33,979 bases of DNA, from NCBI GenBank assembly GCA_944385195.1, contig CALWWH010000266.1, positions 1-33,979 of the forward strand, read 5' to 3'. Positions 24,165-31,265 of the stretch are shown here, piece by piece. This DNA is from an uncultured Oscillospiraceae bacterium (GTDB lineage Bacteria; Bacillota; Clostridia; Oscillospirales; Oscillospiraceae). Each line of letters opens with the position of its first letter. Position 1 is the stretch's first letter. Both the position numbers and the translations under genes were made by a program. Below the pieces are notes generated by a model. That model did no database searches. It was not told the DNA's origin and saw only the letters and a list, made by a program, of their open reading frames with translations.

Positions 24165-24356
24165 ATGTGTCTTTCCACTGCCTATACCGTCTCCCAGGAG
24201 ACTGAAACCGTGGTGGCCAAGTTTGTCAGCAAGATCGAGATCAATAACGGCATTGTTACCCTGACCGACGTCATGGGCGCCACAACAGAGATCCCCGGAG
24301 AGCTGTTTGACGTCGACCTGATCAACAACACCGTCAAGATCCGCGTTGCGGCGTAA
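24165..24356 (+). CDS. CooT-like small nickel-binding protein
   Basis: This 63-residue protein starts MCLSTAYTV and ends with a FDVDLINNTVKIRV block. It resembles the CooT family, in which Cys2 right after the initiator Met binds Ni(II) in a dimer. Here Cys2 is present and is the only cysteine. CooT was described with the carbon monoxide dehydrogenase maturation genes of Rhodospirillum, but no CODH genes occur in this window. The strong AAGGAGGAG ribosome site and the 14-base spacing to the His-rich gene argue for joint expression. Assignment rests on the N-terminus, the size and the DVDLINN block; the metal is inferred. Confidence 0.72.
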   Translation: MCLSTAYTVSQETETVVAKFVSKIEINNGIVTLTDVMGATTEIPGELFDVDLINNTVKIRVAA

Positions 24357-24370
24357 GCCATCGCGGGGTC

Positions 24371-24416
24371 AAAACACCCTCCGCTGCCCGAAAAGTACGG
24401 CAGCGGAGGGTGTTTT
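24371..24416. terminator. Bidirectional terminator after the CooT-like gene
   Basis: A perfect 18-bp stem (24371-24388 with 24399-24416) has a 10-base loop, an A-run on the left and T6 on the right. It directly abuts the stop of the opposing 501-residue gene (24417). Confidence 0.93.
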
Positions 24417-25922
24417 TTATCGAATTGTTATCTCCAGCGCTTCCCGGGTGGACTGGCAGAAGGTCACGCGCCAGTCGATCTGCTCCGGTGCCTGGAAATA
24501 CAGCGAGGAGACAGCACCGTGGACGGGACGGCCCTCCCGGGCCAGGACCAGAGCCGTTGGACCGTCAGCGCCTCCGATGAGGCCGACGCTGTCCGTGGCG
24601 GTGGGCCCAAAGCCGGACGGCGGATTTTTAGGCCGCGGAGGGTCGCCCGGGGCATTGTCCGTGACCTGGATGGCGCCAATCGGCAGCGGCGGCTCGGTGA
24701 GAAACTCCATGGTCACGCAATGGCTGGGGTATTCCCGGGTCTCGTCGTGGGCAAAGACCTGGATGGTCTGGGCCTCGTAGTCCGTGACGGTCAGGGTATA
24801 GCCAGCGCCGGTGAGCGGGTGGGTCAGCCGGACGGAGTCCCCCACCCCGCCCAGGCGAAAAATGGGACCGGGGATGCGCTCCGGGTGGGGCCTGAGCGTC
24901 AGCGACAGCGAGCTTAGCTTTGGACGGCGCCGGGTCGCCCAGGGCAGGCTGATGCGGTGGATGGTCCAGCCCCTCTCCGGGTCGAGCTTGTATTGCTCCA
25001 TCAGCCAGCGGGACTTGAGGTCGTTGGCAACGCCCTCGGGAAGGCAGTCCTCCGGCAGCCAGCTGCGGCTGGTGCCGTATTTTTGGCGCATATGCTTGCC
25101 GTTCACCCTAGCCTCGAGGTCAAAATCCAGGTGCAGCGGGTTCCGGAAGTCTAAATACTCCTGCTCGGCAGCGCTCAGGCGATCCTCCCGATCTTGATAG
25201 GGCCGCCACTGGTCGATAAAGTCCCGGATGGCTTGCTTGTCTGCGCCGATGCAGATGTCTGCGACCAACCCCGCTGCGCAGGAATACACAGCCGGGAGGT
25301 AAACCGTCACGCCGCCCCAGTCCAGGCTCTGCCCCACGCCCAGCGGGATGCCTGCCCGGTCGCGGCCCTGATGGCTCCAAAAGCCGCTGTGGAAATAGAC
25401 CTTCCAAGCCGGGCGCTGCGGCGGCGCCGGGGCGACCCACTCATAGTACTCCCGAGGAAAGGGGATGGTTTTGGGGTCGAAGTCCTTATAGACGGCCTGG
25501 AGATAGTCAAAAGGAGCCTCCATCGGGCGGAGGGAAAATGCCCGGGAAATGCGGCGGAGCACAGCCCTTTGTGGGTCTGTAGGGGCGTTTTCCCGGCAAA
25601 AAGCTTCAAATTGCGCCCGATCCATGCTGTGGGCCTGCTGGAGAATGCCTGCATCCCCGCAGCAGAGCAGCAGGCGGAGGAAGTCTTCAAAGTTTCTTGC
25701 CAGGGGATAGACGAACTGCCCCTCCCCTGCCATGGGCTCGACGGCGAAGACCATCTCGCCGAAGCGGCGGATAAAGCAGTAGTGGATGCCGTCTACCCCC
25801 GCCCAGCCGATGATCCGCGCCCCCTGGGGAGTGCAGAAGTAAGGGCTGTTCTCCGCCCGGCGCTCAAACCCGATCAGGGGGGTGTCCAGTTTCATGCGGC
25901 AGAAGCGTCCGTATGGCGTCAT
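24417..25922 (-). CDS. Unrecognised 501-residue protein with a GGADGPT motif
   Basis: I do not recognise the family. The protein looks soluble and is rich in Trp, Pro and aromatic residues, with no signal peptide and no membrane segment. Residues about 1-90 resemble a small-domain fold (MKLDTPLIGF, GARIIGWAGVDGIHYCFI). The middle contains WKVYFHSGFWSHQGRDRAGIPLG. Near the C-terminus, residues 445-461 read SVGLIGGADGPTALVLA. This closely resembles a signature of the membrane beta subunits of Na+-translocating decarboxylases (OadB/GcdB), but here it sits in a protein without transmembrane helices. ATG 25922 has AAGGAGG 8 bases upstream. It follows glnA on the same strand, separated by a hairpin. 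Function is unknown. Confidence 0.65.
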   Translation of the reverse strand: MTPYGRFCRMKLDTPLIGFERRAENSPYFCTPQGARIIGWAGVDGIHYCFIRRFGEMVFAVEPMAGEGQFVYPLARNFEDFLRLLLCCGDAGILQQAHSMDRAQFEAFCRENAPTDPQRAVLRRISRAFSLRPMEAPFDYLQAVYKDFDPKTIPFPREYYEWVAPAPPQRPAWKVYFHSGFWSHQGRDRAGIPLGVGQSLDWGGVTVYLPAVYSCAAGLVADICIGADKQAIRDFIDQWRPYQDREDRLSAAEQEYLDFRNPLHLDFDLEARVNGKHMRQKYGTSRSWLPEDCLPEGVANDLKSRWLMEQYKLDPERGWTIHRISLPWATRRRPKLSSLSLTLRPHPERIPGPIFRLGGVGDSVRLTHPLTGAGYTLTVTDYEAQTIQVFAHDETREYPSHCVTMEFLTEPPLPIGAIQVTDNAPGDPPRPKNPPSGFGPTATDSVGLIGGADGPTALVLAREGRPVHGAVSSLYFQAPEQIDWRVTFCQSTREALEITIR

Positions 25923-25993
25923 ATGTGCGGCCTCCTTAGGTAGTTAAAAGACGGCGCGGACATGCCAAAACCCGTGGGCAAAGACATAGTCCG

Positions 25994-26019
25994 GCAGCCC
26001 GGACAAATGTCCGGGCTGC
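25994..26019 (-). terminator. Hairpin after glnA
   Basis: A perfect 11-bp GC-rich stem (GCAGCCCGGAC and complement) has an AAAT loop, 4 bases beyond the glnA stop. No T-run follows on the minus strand, so termination may be incomplete. Confidence 0.6.
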
Positions 26020-26023
26020 GCGA

Positions 26024-27367
26024 TTAAAACATGGTAATGTAGCGCTCGATCTCCCAGTTGGAGACCGAGGTGCGGTAGGCGTCCCACTCACGCTCTTTGC
26101 CTTCGATATAGGCGGCACAGACGTGGGGGCCCAGAGTGTCGAGGATAAGCGGGTCCTTTTTCAGCTCGCCAATGGCCTCGATGAGGTTGCCGGGGAGGCT
26201 GCTGATGCCGCGGCGCTTGCGGGTGCGCTCGGACATATCGTAGATATTGTCGTTGATCGGCGCCGGGGCGGCCAGATTGCGCTCGATGCCGTCAAGGCCC
26301 GCTGCCAGACAGACCGCCAAGGCCAGATAGGGATTGCAGGCGGGGTCGGGGCAGCGCAGCTCCACGCGGGTGCCATTGCCGCGGGCAGAGGGGATGCGGA
26401 CCAGGGCGGAGCGGTTTTGCGCAGACCAGGCAATGTAGCAGGGCGCTTCATAGCCGGGGACCAGGCGCTTATAGGAGTTGACCAGGGGGTTGGTGATGGC
26501 GCTCATGCCCTTGATATGGGCAAGAATGCCGGCGATGAAGTGATAAGCCGTCTGGCTCAGGCCCAGCTCGCCGTCCGGGTCGGCAAAGGCGTTTTTACCG
26601 TCCTTATACAGGGACATCTTGGTGTGCATGCCGGAGCCGGCGATGCCGAAGATGGGCTTGGGCATGAAGGTAGCGTGCAGGCCGTGGTGCTGGGCGATGG
26701 TCTTGACCGTTAGCTTGAAGGTCATGATTTTGTCGGCAGCGGCCATGGCGTTGTCGTACTTAAAGTCGATCTAGTGCTGGCCGGCGGCCAGCTCGTGGTG
26801 GGAGGCCTCAATCTCGAAGCCCATGGCCTCCAGGGCCAGGCACATCTCGCGGCGGACAGGCTCGCCGTGGTCGATGGGGTTGAGGTCGAAGTAGCTGCCC
26901 TCGTCATGGGTAATGGTGGTGGGGCGGCCCTCCTCGTCCGTCTGGAAGAGGAAAAACTCCAGCTCCGGGCCGACGAAAAAGCTGTAGCCCATGGAGTCAG
27001 CCTTCTCCAGCACCCGGGTGAGGACGCCGCGGGGGTCCCCAATGAAGGGCGTGCCGTCGGGATTATAGACAGAGCAGATCAGGCGGGCGACCTTCGCGCC
27101 CTCCCCGTGCCAGGGGAAGATGGTGAAGCTGTTCAGATCCGGGACCAGATACTGATCAGACTCCTGGATGCGGACAAAGCCCTCGATGGAGCTGCCGTCG
27201 ATCATGATCTGGTTATTAACGGCCTTCTCGATCTGAGAGGCGGTAATGGCGACATTCTTCAAGGTGCCGAAGACGTCGATAAACTGCATACGGATGAACT
27301 GAATGTTTTGCTCCTGCACTATGCGGACGATATCCTCGGGGGTGTATTTGCTGGTGAACTTGGCCAT
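26024..27367 (-). pseudogene. glnA: Type I glutamine synthetase interrupted by an in-frame TAG at codon 199
   Basis: The 448-codon frame matches GSI-alpha glutamine synthetase, which makes glutamine from glutamate, ammonia and ATP as a dodecamer. The N-terminal part has MIDGSSIEGF, GPELEFFLF (metal ligands E135, E137) and HHE (E192). At the next ligand, normally Glu in GQHEIDF, the codon is TAG (26773-26771); IDFKYDNAMAAADKI continues directly after it in the same frame. The rest is intact: the GSGMHTKMSL block, NSYKRLVPGYEAP, RSALVRIP and the conserved ending SNWEIERYITMF. GAG to TAG needs one base change. The ATG at 27367 follows AGAGGAG; a perfect consensus promoter lies upstream. As read, translation stops at 198 residues. 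It could be a strain mutation, an assembly error, or readthrough. TAG is an ordinary stop for serS, parB and the P-loop gene here, which argues against reassignment. Confidence 0.88.
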
Positions 27368-27414
27368 GATGATGTGCTCCTCTTTCAAAATTCCGGGGGT
27401 CATAGACTAAAGTT

Positions 27415-27443
27415 ATTATATGGCCCCGCAGGGGCAGTGTCAA
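27415..27443 (-). promoter_or_regulatory. Perfect-consensus sigma-A promoter of glnA
   Basis: Minus strand: TTGACA (27443-27438), 17-bp spacer, TATAAT (27420-27415). The spacer contains a GC palindrome GCCCCTGCGGGGC, which could be an operator. Confidence 0.9.
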
Positions 27444-27526
27444 CCGAAATGTGCCCCAATGGCGTAGGATTGGCGCTTTCACCAATGGCTTTGCGGGAAA
27501 AGGTGGCCTTTGGGCGGTTTTTCTCA

Positions 27527-27556
27527 GGAATATGTGCCCCGGGCGCAACATAGAGT
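27527..27556 (+). promoter_or_regulatory. Possible sporulation sigma-E promoter of spoIIP
   Basis: GGAATATG (27527-27534), 14 bases, CATAGAGT (27549-27556), resembling the sigma-E pattern of an ATA-type -35 and CATACAnT -10. No vegetative promoter was seen before spoIIP. Confidence 0.45.
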
Positions 27557-27573
27557 GCAATGGGGTGATAAAC

Positions 27574-28548
27574 ATGCGAAGGAGAAGGACAAAGCGGACA
27601 AACCTGGCGCCGGCGGCCATTGTGGCCCTGGCGGTGGCGGTGCGGATCCTCTGTGAACCAGGAGCGGCCGAGGCGCCGCCGGAGACACCGGTGGTGCTCA
27701 CGCAGGAAGCACCGGCGGAGGCAACGCCGCTGGATTTGCAGGTGGAACCAGTCCCAACGATCGATTCCTCGTCTCAGCCGCTGCCGGAGCCGGTGACGCT
27801 GGAGTGGAATCAGGCTGCCATGGAGAGTTTGAACCTTCGCAACCAGACCGGCTATACGGTGACGTTGGAGGAGCTGGCGGCGCAGCAGCCGCACTTTGAT
27901 GCGCAGGCGGAGGGGCCGACCATTTTGATTGTCCACACCCACACGACGGAGGCGTACACGCCCGAGCCGGGCTGGGAGTACGAGGCCAGCGACCTGATGC
28001 GCAGCATGGACAGCAGCTATAATATGGTACGTATCGGCGACGAGGTGGAGCGAGTGCTGACCGAGGCGGGATATTGGGTCATCCACGACGAAACCATCAA
28101 CGACTACCCGTCGTATAACAACTCCTATTGGACGGCGCTGGAGCGGATTGAATATTGGCAGGCGCGGTATCCCAGCATTCAGGTGGTGCTGGATCTGCAC
28201 CGGGATGCGGCGGAAGATGGCGCCGGCGGATTTATCCGCACCTCCTATACCGCCGGGGGCGAGGATATGGCGCAGCTGATGCTCGTCTGCGGGACGGACT
28301 ATGGAGGATTGGAGCATGATGGTTGGCGGCAGAACCTGGCCTTTGCCATGCAGCTGCAACTACAGCTGGAGCTGACCCATCCGGGCATCACGCGGCCTTT
28401 GCAGCTGCGGTGTGAGCGGTTCAATCAGCATGCCACGCCCATGAGCCTGCTGGTGGAGGTTGGGACGGTGGGCGATACGCTGGCCCGGGCGCTGCCTGCG
28501 GCGGAGGTTCTGGCCCAGGCGCTGTGTGGAGTGCTGGGAAATGAGTAA
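27574..28548 (+). CDS. spoIIP: Stage II sporulation protein P, cell-wall amidase/endopeptidase
   Basis: SpoIIP works with SpoIID and SpoIIM in the mother cell to degrade septal peptidoglycan and drive engulfment. This 324-residue protein has a basic N-terminus (MRRRRTKRTN), a hydrophobic membrane segment (about 11-27) and a Pro/Glu-rich linker. Its catalytic domain shows HTHTTEAY (H121, H123, E126), then DLHRDA (H209) and the terminal LLVEVGT block; these are the SpoIIP amidase motifs with likely zinc ligands. ATG 27574 is chosen for its GGGGTGAT ribosome site and location after the sigma-E-like promoter; a longer frame from 27451 has no support. gpr, often its neighbour, is absent. The gene indicates that the organism is, or descends from, a spore former. 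Confidence 0.92.
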   Translation: MRRRRTKRTNLAPAAIVALAVAVRILCEPGAAEAPPETPVVLTQEAPAEATPLDLQVEPVPTIDSSSQPLPEPVTLEWNQAAMESLNLRNQTGYTVTLEELAAQQPHFDAQAEGPTILIVHTHTTEAYTPEPGWEYEASDLMRSMDSSYNMVRIGDEVERVLTEAGYWVIHDETINDYPSYNNSYWTALERIEYWQARYPSIQVVLDLHRDAAEDGAGGFIRTSYTAGGEDMAQLMLVCGTDYGGLEHDGWRQNLAFAMQLQLQLELTHPGITRPLQLRCERFNQHATPMSLLVEVGTVGDTLARALPAAEVLAQALCGVLGNE

Positions 28549-28667
28549 AATCTAATTATAGGGGTAAAGGCAGGCAGAGCCACTACATATTCCATACCTC
28601 CCGATTGCAACCGTAAAAACCGCCAAACATGAGGCCTTTTTTTCTACGTTCTCACCAAAAGAATCAG

Positions 28668-28696
28668 TTGACGTTCGGGGCTGGTTGTGATATATT
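28668..28696 (+). promoter_or_regulatory. Sigma-A-type promoter for the small membrane protein
   Basis: TTGACG (28668-28673), 17-bp spacer, TATATT (28691-28696) with a TG just upstream. The region between spoIIP and this promoter (28549-28667) holds nothing else I recognise; only a weak GCC/GGC hairpin before a T7 run near 28636 could terminate spoIIP. Confidence 0.7.
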
Positions 28697-28736
28697 TAAT
28701 GCACAGCCACTTGAATTATTGGGGGGGAACTACAAA

Positions 28737-29066
28737 TTGGATATCAATAAGTTTGACAAAGAATTTGCTGAAAAGCGAGAAGGTGGCGCTAAGTGGTGGT
28801 TTAACTACGTGATCACTTGGTTCTGGGGCGCTCTTGCCTGGTTCTTCGCGATTCTCGGCATCATTTGGGAAGTCAAGGACTTCAGCCAGGGCGGCTACAT
28901 CTCTTTGCTGTCTGTTCTGTTCAGCCTGTTCGGCATCCAGTCCATCTTCAAGTGCAGAACCTGGAACTGGAACCTGAGACTGATCATCCCGCTGGTCTTC
29001 TGCGGCCTGGCGCTGGTTCTGACTGCGTTCTTGCTGTACATCTATATGCCCATCATTGCAGAATGA
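28737..29066 (+). CDS. Small three-helix membrane protein
   Basis: This 109-residue protein is not recognised. It has a charged N-terminus (MDINKFDKEFAEKREGGAKWW) and three hydrophobic segments at about 22-44, 52-66 and 76-100. Aromatic content is high (WFWGALAWFF). The chosen start is TTG 28737: a G7 run lies 9 bases upstream and a good promoter ends at 28696. A longer frame from ATG 28629 would begin upstream of that promoter and has no ribosome site. It is monocistronic with its own terminator. Base composition is less GC-rich than its neighbours at the 5' end. Function cannot be inferred. Confidence 0.65.
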   Translation: MDINKFDKEFAEKREGGAKWWFNYVITWFWGALAWFFAILGIIWEVKDFSQGGYISLLSVLFSLFGIQSIFKCRTWNWNLRLIIPLVFCGLALVLTAFLLYIYMPIIAE

Positions 29067-29079
29067 TAAGGCTGATATT

Positions 29080-29115
29080 ACCCTCCTACACTGCGGTGCA
29101 GGAGGGTTTTATTTT
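29080..29115 (+). terminator. Terminator after the small membrane protein
   Basis: ACCCTCCT (29080-29087) pairs with AGGAGGGT (29100-29107), with extra pairing inside the loop, followed by a T-rich run. Confidence 0.85.
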
Positions 29116-29150
29116 ATGCTTTTTGCTGCGCAAAGAACAGGGAGCTCCCC

Positions 29151-29179
29151 TTGCTTGCAGCCGCGATTTCTGGTATACT
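29151..29179 (+). promoter_or_regulatory. Promoter of the PAS-carboxypeptidase-DUF3842 operon
   Basis: TTGCTT (29151-29156), 17-bp spacer, TATACT (29174-29179) with extended -10 TGG. Confidence 0.68.
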
Positions 29180-29208
29180 ATATGGAGTTTGACAAAGGAG
29201 GACAACTC

Positions 29209-29550
29209 ATGGCCCGTTCGATTGAAAGCGATATCCTCGACGCACTGCCCTACCCGGTGGTCTATGTGGATACCGAACATGTGATCCGATACATGAATCA
29301 AGAAGCCAAACACAGATATTACGATGTCCGCGGCTATCGCGACCTCATCGGTCAGTCCCTCTTCGACTGCCATCAGGAGGCGTCCCGGGAAATGATTCTC
29401 AAGGCGGTGGAGAAGCTCAAGAACCACGGAAACGAGATCTTCCTGGGCCTGAGCGTGCGCAATGAGCGCATCTACATCAACCCCGTCCGGAACGAGAATG
29501 GCGAGCTCATCGGCTATTTTGAGCGCTTTGAGCTGAACCTGCAGAAGTGA
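29209..29550 (+). CDS. Small single-domain PAS protein
   Basis: The 113-residue protein is essentially one PAS sensor fold: LDALPYPVVYVDTEHVIRYMN opens the domain, GQSLFDCH is the mid-domain helix region, and NERIYINPVRNENGELIGYFERF the closing strands. No output domain (kinase, GGDEF, HTH) is attached, so it would signal by protein contact or ligand binding. ATG 29209 follows AAAGGAGG about 6 bases upstream. Its TGA stop overlaps the start of the D,D-carboxypeptidase gene. The operon context suggests a link to envelope state, but that is inference. The single Cys in the DCH motif could be a redox or ligand site. Confidence 0.75.
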   Translation: MARSIESDILDALPYPVVYVDTEHVIRYMNQEAKHRYYDVRGYRDLIGQSLFDCHQEASREMILKAVEKLKNHGNEIFLGLSVRNERIYINPVRNENGELIGYFERFELNLQK

Positions 29551-30821
29551 TGCCCATGAAGAAAACACGCATTTTTCTGCTCCTGCTGGCGCTGATGCTG
29601 GCGCTGATGCCCACTGCCCTGGCGGCGGACTTCGTGCCCGAGGCCAAGGCGTCTATCGTAATGGAGGTCGAGTCCGGCGTCATCTTGCAGCAGTACAACG
29701 CCGATGAGCAGGTCTACCCTGCCAGCCTGACGAAGATTATGACGGCCCTGGTGGCCATAGACCACGTGAGCCTGGATGATATGGCCACAGTCCATGGGGC
29801 GGTGCTGGAGGACCTGCACCCGGACAGCACCACGGCCAATCTGGTGGATGGCGAGGTGCTCAGCATCCGCGACCTGCTGTATTGCATGTTCCTGGTCTCG
29901 GCCAACGATGCCAGCTGCGTCGTGGCCGAGTACGTCGGCGGCACGGTGGAGAACTTCGTGCAGATGATGAACGACAAGGCGGCGGAGCTGGGCTGCACGG
30001 GGACGAACTTTGCAAATCCTCACGGCCTGCATGAGGAAAACCACTATACCACCGCCCGGGATCTGCTGCGCATGGCCGATGCCTTCTGGCAGAACGAGAC
30101 GCTGATGGAGATCTGCTCCACGATCCACTATGAGATCCCGGCAACGGATCACAACAACCCCCATAACCTGTACACGATCATCCACACCAACTCCACGGCG
30201 ACCTATCCGTATTACTACTACGAGGGCTGCCGGGGCATTAAGACCGGCTCCACCTCGGCGGCGGGCAAGTGCCTCATCGTCTGCTGTGAGCGAGAGGGCC
30301 TGGAGGTGCTGGCGGTGGTCGTCGGTGCGCCGACGACGCTCGTCCGTCCGGATGGCATGGAGTGGCCGGGCCACTACGCTGCGATGCACGACCTGCTGGA
30401 CTATACCTATGACAACTTCGACATGGCCACCATCCGGGAGGTCTACGCGGACGAGATCGCAGCGCGGCAGGCTGCGCTGCAGGAGCCGGAGCCGGAACCG
30501 GAGCCTGACCCGGAACCGGATCAGCCGGCAGAAGAGCCCGATGACACGCCGGAAGAAGGGACGCAGCCCCCCTCCGGCGAGGCCGCCCAGACGCCTGAGG
30601 AATCTGAACCGGCCCCAGAGCCCGAGACCCCGGCAGAGCCTGCTGAGGAACCGGCGCAATCAGAAGAATCAGAAGCCTCGGAGGGAATTGCCTGGTACGG
30701 CTGGCTGCTCATTGGGGTGGCAGGACTGCTGGTGGTCTACACAGCTGGCTACCTGATTCACAACCTGACCCGGCCGATGCGCCGAAAGAGGCGCCCTAAG
30801 TGGGAGGATGAAGAAGAGTGA
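29550..30821 (+). CDS. D-alanyl-D-alanine carboxypeptidase (DacA/PBP5 type)
   Basis: This is a 423-residue penicillin-binding protein of the S11 family, which trims the terminal D-Ala from peptidoglycan stem peptides. It has a signal peptide (KKTRIFLLLLALMLALMPTALAA), then the triad SLTK (S59, K62), SAND (S117, N119) and KTG (231-233). A very Pro/Glu-rich linker of about 70 residues (from about 308) follows the catalytic region, then a transmembrane anchor (WLLIGVAGLLVVYTAGYLI) and a basic/acidic tail. This differs from the usual amphipathic anchor. ATG 29550 overlaps the PAS gene stop; ATG 29556 is an alternative start. It could be the vegetative enzyme or DacF/DacB-like. Confidence 0.93.
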   Translation: MPMKKTRIFLLLLALMLALMPTALAADFVPEAKASIVMEVESGVILQQYNADEQVYPASLTKIMTALVAIDHVSLDDMATVHGAVLEDLHPDSTTANLVDGEVLSIRDLLYCMFLVSANDASCVVAEYVGGTVENFVQMMNDKAAELGCTGTNFANPHGLHEENHYTTARDLLRMADAFWQNETLMEICSTIHYEIPATDHNNPHNLYTIIHTNSTATYPYYYYEGCRGIKTGSTSAAGKCLIVCCEREGLEVLAVVVGAPTTLVRPDGMEWPGHYAAMHDLLDYTYDNFDMATIREVYADEIAARQAALQEPEPEPEPDPEPDQPAEEPDDTPEEGTQPPSGEAAQTPEESEPAPEPETPAEPAEEPAQSEESEASEGIAWYGWLLIGVAGLLVVYTAGYLIHNLTRPMRRKRRPKWEDEEE

Positions 30822-31225
30822 ATGTGACTGTGGTAGACGGTCAGGGAGGCCGCATCGGCAAGCAGATTGTCGAGAAAATTCTCGCCGAGGGACTGCCCTG
30901 TGAGCTGACCGCCATCGGCACCAACAGTGTCGCCACGGCGGCAATGCTTAAGGCTGGCGCCCCCAAGGGCGCCACCGGGGAGAATCCCCTGCGGGTGGCC
31001 TGCCGCAGCGCCGATGTCATCATTGGACCCATCGGCATCGTCATTGCTGACTCACTCCTGGGCGAGGTCACGCCGCAGATGGCTGTCGCCGTCGGCCAGA
31101 GCAGGGCGGTCAAGCTGCTGCTGCCCGTGAGCCATTGCGATAACCATGTGGTTGGCGTGGTCAGCGACAACATCGGCGTGCTGCTCGAGAGCATGATGGC
31201 CCAGCTGCGGGAGATTTTGAAGTAA
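30818..31225 (+). CDS. DUF3842 family protein
   Basis: This 135-residue protein matches DUF3842. It opens MNVTVVDGQGGRIGKQIVEKI, a Rossmann-like glycine motif, and contains AIGTNSVATAAMLKAGA and ADVIIGPIGIVIADSLLGEVTP. Its function is unknown; similarity to dinucleotide-binding folds is by eye only. The GTG start at 30818 overlaps the carboxypeptidase stop (GTGA) with GGGAGG about 10 bases upstream, so translation is coupled to the PAS and carboxypeptidase genes. It is the last gene of that operon, before a strong terminator. Confidence 0.82.
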   Translation: MNVTVVDGQGGRIGKQIVEKILAEGLPCELTAIGTNSVATAAMLKAGAPKGATGENPLRVACRSADVIIGPIGIVIADSLLGEVTPQMAVAVGQSRAVKLLLPVSHCDNHVVGVVSDNIGVLLESMMAQLREILK

Positions 31226-31228
31226 GAC

Positions 31229-31265
31229 AAAACGGCCTGACAGATCTAATCTGTCAGGCCGTTTT
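31229..31265. terminator. Bidirectional terminator after DUF3842
   Basis: A perfect 17-bp stem (31229-31245 with 31249-31265) has a 3-base loop, starting with A4 and ending with T4. It overlaps the stop codon of the opposing radical SAM gene. Confidence 0.93.

Noticed and set aside
24417..25922. Calling the 501-residue protein a sodium-translocating decarboxylase beta subunit because of GGADGPT
   Set aside because: The beta subunit is a polytopic membrane protein of about 370-430 residues; this chain has no hydrophobic segments and no other OadB features.
26024..27367. Treating the glutamine synthetase halves as two genes, or TAG as a reassigned sense codon
   Set aside because: The second half has no ribosome site or own promoter and begins mid-domain. 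TAG ends serS, parB and the P-loop gene in this window, so genome-wide reassignment is not supported.
28629..28736. Upstream ATG start for the small membrane protein
   Set aside because: It precedes the best promoter and has no ribosome site; TTG 28737 has a G-rich site 9 bases before it.
29514..30659. A 381-codon minus-strand frame opposite the carboxypeptidase
   Set aside because: Arg/Leu-rich shadow of the Pro/Glu-rich linker region, with no motif.
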